Shown piece after piece: positions 1 through 5,069 of a stretch of 5,134 nucleotides of DNA. Below the pieces are notes generated by a model. The model saw nothing but the letters and a program-made list of their open reading frames with translations, did no database searches and had not been told where the DNA came from. Within the stretch, counting starts at the first letter, position 1; the number at the start of each line of letters is the position of its first letter. Both the position numbers and the translations under genes were made by a program. The DNA is from Chloroflexota bacterium (GTDB lineage: Bacteria; Chloroflexota; Anaerolineae; J102). Location of the stretch: contig PIVW01000419.1 in NCBI GenBank assembly GCA_003353825.1, positions 1-5,134 on the forward strand, read 5' to 3'.

Positions 1-1
1 A

Positions 2-229
2 AACGAGCAATTCAAATTCAGATGGGATGCGTTAGCCGATCGCGAGCGATACGTGCGGCGGGCGCTGGCGCAGAGCAAGAGCAACCGTGAAATCTCGGCT
101 GAGCTGCACATCACCGAGCGCACGGTGGAACATCATGTGGGTAAAATCTTGGGCAAGTTGGGCGTCGGCTCGCGCTCGGAAGTGGTGGTATGGATGCGGG
201 ATGCGGACTTGGAACGCTTTACCCTCTGA
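2..229 (+). CDS. LuxR-family transcriptional regulator, C-terminal HTH domain (5' partial)
   Basis: Only the last 75 residues are in the window; the frame is open to the left edge, so the start and any sensor or ATPase domain lie outside. The segment is a textbook LuxR/GerE-type helix-turn-helix: LADRERYVRRALAQSKSNRE gives the first two helices, and ISAELHITERTVEHHVGKIL gives the turn and the DNA-reading helix. It is followed by GKLGVGSRSEVVVW, the usual end of the domain. The protein stops 12 residues later (RDADLERFTL) at TGA 227-229. Established knowledge: such domains bind promoter DNA as dimers and sit at the C-terminus of response regulators, quorum sensors or MalT-like ATPases. Which of these applies cannot be told. 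An 8-bp hairpin starts on the last base of the stop codon. No target gene can be assigned. Confidence 0.9.
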   Translation, partial: NEQFKFRWDALADRERYVRRALAQSKSNREISAELHITERTVEHHVGKILGKLGVGSRSEVVVWMRDADLERFTL

Positions 230-248
230 CCTGTGGGAATCCACAGGT
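229..248 (+). terminator. 8-bp perfect hairpin at the end of the LuxR gene
   Basis: ACCTGTGG (229-236) and CCACAGGT (241-248) pair perfectly around a GAAT loop, and the stem begins on the last base of the LuxR stop codon. The position suggests transcription termination or mRNA 3'-end protection. There is no T-run afterwards (GAAATACTGTGG follows), so it is not a classical intrinsic terminator. A DNA operator is the alternative, since a near copy of the half site (CTGTGGAAA) follows at 255-263. Confidence 0.45.
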
Positions 249-269
249 GAAATACTGTGGAAATTACGG

Positions 270-298
270 GTGACGGGGGAAGGGCGTTCTGCTACGAT
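270..298 (+). promoter_or_regulatory. Possible promoter for the orphan start at 357
   Basis: GTGACG (270-275) and TACGAT (293-298) are separated by exactly 17 bp. Each matches the sigma-70 consensus at 4 of 6 positions. A start point near 305 would give a leader of about 50 nt to the strong ribosome site at 345-350. The call is weak alone but is supported by that downstream start. Confidence 0.35.
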
Positions 299-356
299 GG
301 TGATGAGCGAATGCTCGTAAATCTCCAATACCCTAATCTTTCTCAAGGAGAGAAAA

Positions 357-392
357 ATGTTCTACAGGCTACGCGTCATCCTATTTGGGTGA
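357..392 (+). pseudogene. Orphan gene start with strong RBS, 11 codons only
   Basis: AAGGAG at 345-350 lies 6 nt before ATG 357, as good a start signal as that of any intact gene here. The frame reads MFYRLRVILFG and then TGA at 390-392, followed by further stops. The last codons coincide with a 14-bp direct repeat (381-394) whose other copy lies inside the epimerase-like relic at 932-945. This suggests that the beginning of a real gene was joined to other sequence by a deletion or rearrangement at the repeat. A genuine leader peptide is the alternative, but no attenuator or downstream + strand gene is seen. The original product cannot be named from 11 residues. Confidence 0.4.
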
Positions 393-705
393 TGGTTACA
401 TATTAACTGATAGGACACCATTCAGTATTGTAATAGAAGATGTACAATTTCTGTATTAGTCAAGCGCATGTTACACATCGGCTGAGGAATGAACTACCCT
501 AGTATCAGACATTTTCGCGGGTGAAACCCCGTCGTTCGGCGAAATCCACTCCGAAAAAGAGGAGGGCATTTGTGCAAGATGTATTTGCCTAATACACAAT
601 TTGCCACCTTCAGTAGGGAGATGATCGCAATATCGCAACAAAATCGAGTTTGTCGTCCCTGCGAAATTTCCATATTTGGAATTGCTGCAGTTCTGCGTTA
701 CGGCT
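393..705. other. Unassigned stretch without a supported gene
   Basis: I see no credible coding sequence here. The open frames on both strands lack ribosome sites and recognisable domains, and on the - strand they simply continue out of the broken epimerase relic. The only local structure is an inverted repeat, ATTGTA (427-432) with TACAAT (443-448), spaced by 10 bp. This could be an operator, but the half sites are short and A+T-rich. The abrupt end of epimerase similarity at about 706 means that this stretch, or its right end, came from elsewhere, possibly a decayed mobile or repeated element. Confidence 0.4.
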
Positions 706-959
706 TGACAAAGCCAGGGGGTTCTTACCCAAGAAGTGGGGGGCAAGATAGCGGGCGGCTGCAAAACAGATATCCTGGATTTCGCCGGTGATCCAGGGAT
801 CGGGGCTAGCCTCGCCCGTGCCGTACAAACCGTTATCTGCGTAAACGCGAACGAAGACAGTGGCTGAATGCGTCAATTGCCCAAAGCGTAGGTGATGGGT
901 TCAGGAAAAGGGGCCTGGAATTTGCGGATGTCTATTTGGGTGATGTGTGGTTTGCTCAT
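706..959 (-). pseudogene. N-terminal remnant of an enolase-superfamily (dipeptide-epimerase-like) gene, frameshifted and truncated
   Basis: From ATG 957-959 the first frame reads MSKPHITQIDIRKFQAPFPE followed by PITYALGN, and then meets TGA. In the next frame the protein continues as LTHSATVFVRVYADNGLYG, then TGEASPDPWITGEIQDICF, then AAARYLAPHFLGKNPLAL. Joined, this is the N-terminal capping domain of mandelate racemase/muconate lactonizing enzymes; GEAS-x3-ITGE resembles L-Ala-D/L-Glu dipeptide epimerases. Adding one A to the run at 875-876 (AATTG to AATTTG on the coding strand) restores a single frame, so the lesion is a one-base deletion. Similarity stops near 706, leaving about 85 residues of an enzyme family usually about 350-370 long. 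The catalytic barrel is absent, so no activity is expected. A sequencing indel could explain the frameshift but not the truncation. Confidence 0.75.
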
Positions 960-1324
960 GTTGTGACCCTGATAGAATGTCCATGTTTGGTACGTCTTTT
1001 TGTGGAATGCAGAGGACGCGGTACGAACAGATTGACACAGATTTCTTAAAGATGTGTGAAGATCGGTCCCTTCTGCAGTATCAGCGTTCTATTTTGAGAT
1101 CGCAACGGCGATATTAACTTTGGAACTGAACAGTTATACTGAAGCAATTATGATACAATCTACCCTAGACTAGAATCCAAAAACATAGAGGAGTTTGAAC
1201 ATCGCCCGCCCACAGCAACCTGCCCCCACTGTCGTCGATGAATCCCCACTAATGAGCCTATTCCCCAGATGTATCGCGCCCCTCCATGTTCTGATTCGTA
1301 TTCCAAACTGTAAGGAGAATCGCA
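960..1324. other. Intergenic region upstream of the TIR-like gene
   Basis: No convincing gene is visible. Promoter-like elements are weak: TATACT at 1135-1140 with TTAACT 15 bp upstream, and TATGAT/TACAAT at 1149-1159 without a good -35 element. TTGACA at 1032-1037 has no matching -10 element at the right distance. GAGGAG at 1188-1193 is a good ribosome-binding sequence, but at normal spacing it is followed only by ATC. A 45-codon frame from TTG 1195 ends at TGA 1330-1332, overlapping the next gene's ATG by 8 bp. I do not call it a gene, because its sequence is featureless and its TTG is only one base from the GAGGAG. Confidence 0.4.
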
Positions 1325-1792
1325 ATGCCTGAACATGAGTCTATTGATAGCCAATTGACCGACCTCAATGATAGCCACTATGACGGGGGGAAATTTGAAT
1401 TAAATCGGGTTCTTGTTGTGATGCCGTTTAGGGAGGATATGGACGGCGAATACGAGGTTATCCGTGCAGCATGCGAAGGCCTTGGTTTGCGTCCGTACCG
1501 TATTGACCAGAATGTAGCATCCGGAACCGTGCTGAAAGAAATAACAAATTTTATAAAAAGAGCTGAATTTATTATCTTTGATTTAAGCTATGAAAGTCCA
1601 AATGTATATTATGAGTTAGGGTATGCTCACGGTGTCGGTAATGAAGCATTTGATTTCTTGTTGATAGCAAAGGAAGGGACAAAACTTCAATTCGATCTCT
1701 CGCCTCTTAGAGTCAATTATTATCAAAATATCGACGATCTTCGAACCACGATATCCTCAAATCTAAGAAATATGATTCAGATGACAAGGTAA
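1325..1792 (+). CDS. Nucleoside 2-deoxyribosyltransferase-like / TIR-like fold protein
   Basis: A complete 155-aa protein. AAGGAG lies 7 nt before ATG 1325, which fixes the start. After a polar N-terminus, the Rossmann-like domain runs from VLVVMPF (29-35) through GLGLRPYRIDQ (53-62) and a strand EFIIFDL (81-87). It continues with SPNVYYELGYAHG (91-103), a strand FLLIAKEG and FDLSPLRVNYY (123-133). The MPF opening and the N-V-x-Y-E-x-G-x-A-H segment mark the nucleoside deoxyribosyltransferase-like/TIR-like superfamily, in which the Glu (here E97) is the catalytic-type residue acting on N-glycosidic bonds. Known members include nucleotide-salvage enzymes and NAD-cleaving or sensing proteins of phage-defence systems. 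Which applies here is inference. The gene is visibly richer in A+T than its neighbours and lies between decayed genes, suggesting transfer. No partner gene is visible within the window. Confidence 0.8.
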   Translation: MPEHESIDSQLTDLNDSHYDGGKFELNRVLVVMPFREDMDGEYEVIRAACEGLGLRPYRIDQNVASGTVLKEITNFIKRAEFIIFDLSYESPNVYYELGYAHGVGNEAFDFLLIAKEGTKLQFDLSPLRVNYYQNIDDLRTTISSNLRNMIQMTR

Positions 1793-1799
1793 ACGCGGG

Positions 1800-1814
1800 C
1801 TTGGCTTCGCCAAG
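1800..1814 (+). terminator. Short hairpin after the TIR-like gene
   Basis: CTTGGC (1800-1805) pairs perfectly with GCCAAG (1809-1814) around TTC, starting 8 bp after the stop codon. The placement fits a terminator, but no T-run follows (AGGGTAGG), so termination would be weak or factor-dependent. Confidence 0.35.
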
Positions 1815-1907
1815 AGGGTAGGCGCCCGATCATCACTCGATCAAACACAGACCGTGGAGTTACTGCCCCGCGCCCTTCAAATACTCGTCGAAAAAGCGTA
1901 GCGATTC

Positions 1908-1931
1908 CTGCATTGCTGCATTGCTGCATTG
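1908..1931. repeat. Three tandem copies of the 8-mer CTGCATTG
   Basis: Positions 1908-1915, 1916-1923 and 1924-1931 are identical. Because 8 is not a multiple of 3, a change by one unit shifts the reading frame of the - strand remnant. Two copies give an open frame to TAA 1860-1862, while three copies give an early stop. Slipped-strand duplication is the obvious origin. Confidence 0.95.
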
Positions 1932-2047
1932 AAGTTCCAGACGATGTTGTAATCGGTATTTGGGTCATTTGTAATATGCGACCACTCCGTTTGCCTAATC
2001 GTAACTTGATCTTGTGTACTTGGGGCACTGGGGTCGTTGAATGGGAT

Positions 2048-2076
2048 TTGGTAAGACAAACAAATAGACATAATAT
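2048..2076 (+). promoter_or_regulatory. Possible promoter upstream of the zinc-ribbon relic
   Basis: TTGGTA (2048-2053) and TAATAT (2071-2076) are spaced by 17 bp. A transcript from about 2083 would have a leader of roughly 33 nt to the ATG at 2116. Each element matches the consensus at 4 of 6 positions, so the call is tentative. Confidence 0.3.
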
Positions 2077-2115
2077 TCCTCAAGATTACATCAAGCATAT
2101 TCAGGAGGAAAGGAA

Positions 2116-2247
2116 ATGTCTTTTACTACAATCCGCTGTCCCGAATGTAATTCTGAGAATCATAATCTCATTTGAGCAGATGCACGGAATCTACCAAAGA
2201 GCCAGCGATTCCTTAAGTTATTTTGTCGTAAGTCCTTACCCAAGTAG
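2116..2247 (+). pseudogene. Zinc-ribbon N-terminus, probable IS1-type transposase remnant
   Basis: AGGAGG (2103-2108) lies 7 nt before ATG 2116. The frame reads MSFTTIRCPECNSENHNLI and then TGA at 2173-2175. Continuing in the same frame gives ADARNLPKSQRFLKLFCRKS and LPK, then TAG at 2245-2247. CPEC-NSEN followed by about 20 residues and QRF-x4-CRKSL has the layout of the N-terminal zinc ribbon of IS1/InsA-type and related transposases, in which CPxCxSxN is followed by QRYxCxxCGKxF. The second cysteine pair is incomplete, which together with the internal stop indicates decay. The body of the transposase is missing, as PPK2 ends 32 bp further on. Other zinc-ribbon proteins begin similarly, so the IS assignment is inference. 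No terminal inverted repeats were found. Confidence 0.5.
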
Positions 2248-2278
2248 TTGCCAGGTTTGGGTTCTTCCTCAGTCTCGC

Positions 2279-3166
2279 TCAATATACCTCGGGCACAAAG
2301 GTCTGGTAATCCATGGGCGGGCGGATGTAGGATATCTTATCGACGCGAGGAGGAAGTTCGATGGGCTCGGGGGTCAGATCCTCGTACGGAATGTGACCCA
2401 AAAGATGGTTAATGCAATTCAGGCGGGCACGTTTCTTCACATCTGAATTTACGACATACCAAGGCGCTTGTTTGATATCGGTGTAAGCGAACATATCATC
2501 TTTTGCTTTCGAATATTCCACCCAACGTGATCGAGATTCCAGGTCCATGGGGCTGAGCTTCCAGCGTTTGGTAGGATCGTGTAATCGTGCCTGGAAGCGG
2601 CGTTCTTGCTCTTCATCGCTGACCGAGAACCAATACTTGATCAGAATAATACCCGAGCGCACGAGCATCCGTTCAAAGTAAGGACATGAGCGCAGGAACT
2701 CCCAATACTCTTCATCGCTGCAGAAACCCATCACCCTTTCGACTCCGGCGCGATTGTACCAACTGCGATCAAATAACACCATCTCACCCGCGGCGGGCAG
2801 GTGCGAGGCATAACGCTGGAAGTACCATTGCGTTTTTTGTCGCTCGGTAGGGGCCGGTAGTGCCACCACACGGGCGATTCGAGGATTCAGACGTTCTGTA
2901 ATGCGTTTGATCACGCCACCCTTACCGGCTGCATCTCGCCCTTCGAAGATGACCACCACCTTTAGGCCTTCATGCTTAATCCATTCTTGCATTTTTACCA
3001 ACTCGATTTGCAGGCGGGCCAGTTCACTTTCGTAGAATTTCTTCTTGAGCTTAGGCGGATGCGACACTGGATCACCGCTAACATTTGCCGGGATTATCTC
3101 TCGATCCTGAGTGGTGTCAGGCGCTTCTGTTTTTGCAGCTTTGTTATGTTTCTTTTTTTTCGACAT
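2279..3166 (-). CDS. ppk2: Polyphosphate kinase 2 (PPK2 family, single domain)
   Basis: A complete 295-aa protein. AGGAGG lies 6 nt before the ATG at 3164-3166. A Lys-rich, disordered-looking N-terminus (MSKKKKHNKAAK) leads to a linker and the helix YESELARLQIELVKMQEWIK. The P-loop kinase domain follows: Walker A GRDAAGKGG (76-84), the Walker B/active-site segment MVLFDRSWYNRAGVERVMG (129-147), KYWFSVSDEEQERRFQAR (177-194) and the lid KLSPMDLESRSRW (203-215). This matches single-domain PPK2 enzymes, which transfer phosphate between inorganic polyphosphate and nucleoside diphosphates (or monophosphates in some subclasses) in the cytoplasm. Direction and nucleotide preference cannot be read with certainty. 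The gene has its own strong promoter upstream. An A8 run at codons 3-5 (coding strand) is a slippage-prone site. A 6-bp inverted repeat downstream (2238-2243 with 2257-2262) has no T-run. Confidence 0.95.
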   Translation of the reverse strand: MSKKKKHNKAAKTEAPDTTQDREIIPANVSGDPVSHPPKLKKKFYESELARLQIELVKMQEWIKHEGLKVVVIFEGRDAAGKGGVIKRITERLNPRIARVVALPAPTERQKTQWYFQRYASHLPAAGEMVLFDRSWYNRAGVERVMGFCSDEEYWEFLRSCPYFERMLVRSGIILIKYWFSVSDEEQERRFQARLHDPTKRWKLSPMDLESRSRWVEYSKAKDDMFAYTDIKQAPWYVVNSDVKKRARLNCINHLLGHIPYEDLTPEPIELPPRVDKISYIRPPMDYQTFVPEVY

Positions 3167-3202
3167 GGACCGCCTCCTGGTTGTTTAGCCTGGAACGAGA
3201 AA

Positions 3203-3225
3203 TGCGCCAACTCTGTGCAGGCGCA
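3203..3225 (-). promoter_or_regulatory. Hairpin in the PPK2 leader
   Basis: TGCGCC (3203-3208) and GGCGCA (3220-3225) form a perfect 6-bp G+C-rich stem with an 11-nt loop. It lies between the predicted start point (about 3232) and the ribosome site of PPK2, so it would be in the mRNA leader. It may affect stability or translation, or may be chance. No known riboswitch was recognised. Confidence 0.35.
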
Positions 3226-3238
3226 ACATCTTTACCTA

Positions 3239-3267
3239 ATTTTAAAAGGCCTGAGACATGCTGTCAA
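3239..3267 (-). promoter_or_regulatory. Sigma-70-type promoter of PPK2
   Basis: On the - strand a perfect TTGACA -35 box (3262-3267) is followed after exactly 17 bp by TAAAAT (3239-3244), one mismatch from the -10 consensus. Transcription would begin near 3232 and give a leader of about 65 nt. This indicates strong housekeeping-type expression of PPK2, independent of the two genes upstream. Confidence 0.8.
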
Positions 3268-3452
3268 ATTGTTTGTAATCGTTATTACCGCAGGAAAACG
3301 CTGCCTGATTGTTCAAAAACAGCGATTCAACGTGTTGCGTGTTGTTTGTGCTAACGAATCACGCCTTTCTAGTAGGAGTTACGCAGATCCCGAAAGAGCC
3401 AAAACAGCTTCATGTTTAAGGACTGAGAATTAGGGACTTGAATCTCCTATCT
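3268..3452. other. Intergenic region between the CYTH-like gene and the PPK2 promoter
   Basis: No gene is supported; the + strand frames here lack ribosome sites and look random. No clear intrinsic terminator for the upstream - strand operon is visible, so read-through into PPK2 is possible. Confidence 0.4.
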
Positions 3453-4082
3453 CTAATCTATGGTCGGACTCGCCCAGCGTGACAATGCCTGCAGGTAGTT
3501 TTGGGGTCGAAGCGAGTGTGCTTTCAGCGGGTTTGCTTTAAAAGGGGATATATCGAAAGCAGCTTGCAAGACGGTCAGTTGGGGGTGTTCCAATGCAACC
3601 GTTGAGGTTCGTTCAGGTGTATGAATGGCGGTTAGTTCTACAATCACTGGACTCGTCGCACCCAGGCGCCAGTGGTACAGCGTTCGCTTTTTCTCAACGG
3701 TGATCTCGCAGACAGGGAGCGTGGCGTTTTGCAACGATGCCATCAATAGGGCTCGCTGTGTGGAGACTTGAGGACGATTTTTAAGTTTGATCCCCAACGC
3801 GCTTTCTATCGCTACCAGTGTATCTAACCCCAGCGGAAAGCGATAGACATCCGCTTCATCTTCTAACCAGCATTCGAAGGGTGCGCGCGCTTCGATAAAC
3901 CGCTTGAGCTTCAAAGTGTCGCGCCGCAACTTAATATTGGTGGAGCAGCCAGGGGTCAACAGATAGGTATCGATCAACGGTCGTTCGGATCGATACACCA
4001 GGTCGAGCGATTGAATGAAGGCTTTTAATGAACCATCAATCTCGCCAAATGATCGCCATTCCCAGTGTTTGCCAAAAGCCAT
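3453..4082 (-). CDS. Uncharacterised protein, possibly a divergent CYTH/triphosphate-tunnel fold
   Basis: A complete 209-aa protein from ATG 4080-4082. No good ribosome site precedes it, but the start lies 8 bp after the glycosyltransferase stop codon, consistent with translational coupling in one operon. There is no signal peptide or membrane segment. Visible are KHWEWRSFGE (5-14), IDTYLLTPG (37-45), KLRRDTLKLKRF (51-62), FECWLEDE (69-76), CEITVEKKRTLYHWRL (125-140) and VIVELTAI (147-154). Alternating charged strands, and the order D-x-Y-x2-TPG, KLR, LKLK, paired E/K strands, follow the CYTH (triphosphate tunnel metalloenzyme) layout, whose members bind triphosphates or polyphosphate. The usual ExExK opening is replaced by EWRSFG, so a classical metal site looks incomplete and the protein may be a binder rather than an enzyme. 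The fold is inference; the gene itself is secure. Confidence 0.8.
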   Translation of the reverse strand: MAFGKHWEWRSFGEIDGSLKAFIQSLDLVYRSERPLIDTYLLTPGCSTNIKLRRDTLKLKRFIEARAPFECWLEDEADVYRFPLGLDTLVAIESALGIKLKNRPQVSTQRALLMASLQNATLPVCEITVEKKRTLYHWRLGATSPVIVELTAIHTPERTSTVALEHPQLTVLQAAFDISPFKANPLKAHSLRPQNYLQALSRWASPTID

Positions 4083-4090
4083 GAGACGCG

Positions 4091-4972
4091 CTAGTGCCGT
4101 TTGCCTTCTAACCCCAAAAGTCCATGCAATATACCACGCAATCTCGCCCGGGCTGCTTCACCCCGCCAGGCGCGCAAGGCATCGACAACCACCTTACTAT
4201 GTTCGCTGAATATCTCTCGTTTATGGACCCGCCAATCCTCGGGCAATAAATGTCTTTTCTGTACCAGAATGGTGTTGCGCCCGACATAATAACTGGCGAT
4301 CCCCCCCCCGCCCGTGGCACTGAGATGATGATAGACACGTGCCTCTGCTGCGAACACACTACGCCACCCTGCTTCTTGCAATCGCCAGGCGATATCGACA
4401 TCTTCCAGGTACATAAATAATCGTTCGTCGAAGCCGCCCACTTGCTCCCACGCTTCCTTGCGGTAAGCTGCTGCCCCTCCGCAAGGACCAAATATATCGA
4501 TTTCTTCGTCGTACTGCCCCTCATCTACTTCCCACACACCCCTATTTTGGGGCATGTACCCCGCCCCTATCGTGTCCCCGGCCGAATGCAATATATCCCG
4601 CCTGTCGAAGAGCAACATTTTACTGGCCGCCGATCCTGCTTCGGGGTGTTCGGCCAACGACCGGCACAAGGCCTCCAACCATTGTGGTTCGGCTTCGGTA
4701 TCGTTGTTGAGCATCACCAATACGTCAGCATTGGCGATTTCAGCACCGCGATTGCTGGCAATCACGAAGCCGTAATTATCGTCTAGTTCCAGGCCCGCAA
4801 CCTCAGGGTAGTCGGCGCGCAGCATTTCTAACGAGCCATCCGTCGATCCATTGTCGACGACGATGACTGCAAAATCAGGATGCGTCTGTCGGCGCAGGCT
4901 ATCCAAGCACACGCGCAGGTGTTGTTTGCCGTTCCAGTTAGGGATGATGACGGCGGCGGTTGGTATAATCAA
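4091..4972 (-). CDS. Family 2 glycosyltransferase (GT-A, rhamnosyltransferase-like)
   Basis: From TTG 4970-4972 the protein has 293 residues. It opens with AAVIIPNWNG (6-15), the first strand of the GT-A fold, followed by VIVVDNGSTDGS (36-47) and MLNNDTE (87-93, the DxD-like metal/sugar-nucleotide site). GPCGGAAAYRKEAWEQVGGFDE (162-183) and YLEDVDIAWRL (188-198) supply the acceptor-side ED motif. The layout matches GT2 enzymes adding rhamnose-like sugars to surface polysaccharides at the inner face of the membrane. No membrane segment is seen. No ATG is in frame: the open frame runs back to TTG 5053, but the extra 27 residues lack family similarity, so I chose TTG 4972, with little Shine-Dalgarno support. 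A G9 run (4301-4309) encodes GGG in SATGGGGIASYYVGRN. The gene is followed after 8 bp by the CYTH-like gene, probably in one operon. Confidence 0.9.
   Translation of the reverse strand: MIIPTAAVIIPNWNGKQHLRVCLDSLRRQTHPDFAVIVVDNGSTDGSLEMLRADYPEVAGLELDDNYGFVIASNRGAEIANADVLVMLNNDTEAEPQWLEALCRSLAEHPEAGSAASKMLLFDRRDILHSAGDTIGAGYMPQNRGVWEVDEGQYDEEIDIFGPCGGAAAYRKEAWEQVGGFDERLFMYLEDVDIAWRLQEAGWRSVFAAEARVYHHLSATGGGGIASYYVGRNTILVQKRHLLPEDWRVHKREIFSEHSKVVVDALRAWRGEAARARLRGILHGLLGLEGKRH
4301..4309. repeat. Nine-base C/G homopolymer inside the glycosyltransferase gene
   Basis: Nine consecutive C on the + strand (nine G on the coding strand) lie in the codons for the glycine run at residues 221-224. In the given sequence the frame is intact. 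Gain or loss of one base would truncate the last quarter of the protein. Confidence 0.95.
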
Positions 4973-5069
4973 AGTGAATAAACCATATGTGAGTGAAAAT
5001 ACAACCAAGTGGAAAACCAGTACTGGACGGAAGTCATATGAAGTTATGAGCAACTAGTGCTCGTTTATT

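Larger units (their letters stand above)
1860..2098 (-). pseudogene. C-terminal remnant of an unidentified protein, broken by an 8-bp tandem duplication
   Basis: The - strand frame from about 2098 reads through TEWSHITNDPNTDYNIVWNF to NAAMQ, and then runs into QCRNRYAFSTSI and a stop. The break lies in three perfect copies of CTGCATTG (1908-1931). Removing one 8-bp unit gives NAAMQESLRFFDEYLKGAGQ followed by TAA at 1860-1862, a natural-looking amphipathic C-terminus. It resembles the last helix of alpha/beta-hydrolase-type enzymes (AMQ-x-SLRFFDEYLKG), but this is only a resemblance. The 5' limit is uncertain: the frame closes at a TAG just upstream of 2098, where a transposase-like relic begins on the other strand. 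The convincing part is 1860-1939. No start codon or catalytic residues remain. Confidence 0.5.

Noticed and set aside
471..764. Long - strand open frame downstream of the epimerase relic
   Set aside because: No ribosome site and no recognisable family. Where it overlaps the relic it is in a different frame from the epimerase similarity, so it is not coding there.
1195..1332. A 45-codon + strand frame overlapping the TIR-like gene's ATG by 8 bp, preceded by GAGGAG
   Set aside because: The TTG start is one base from the GAGGAG, the codon at proper spacing is ATC, and the peptide shows no domain features. The overlap may be chance, since the TIR-like gene has its own AAGGAG.
1913..2446. Long + strand open frame from the 8-bp repeat into the PPK2 gene
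   Set aside because: It runs antisense to the end of PPK2, lacks a ribosome site, and crosses the zinc-ribbon relic in a different frame.
3361..3380. AGTAGGAGTTACGCA, resembling the terminal repeat of some insertion sequences
   Set aside because: No inverted partner copy was found in the window and no transposase lies next to it.
4961..4969. TGGTATAAT, a perfect extended -10 on the + strand antisense to the glycosyltransferase start
   Set aside because: No -35 element at usual spacing and no + strand gene before the window edge. Such a 9-mer pattern is expected by chance now and then in 5 kb.
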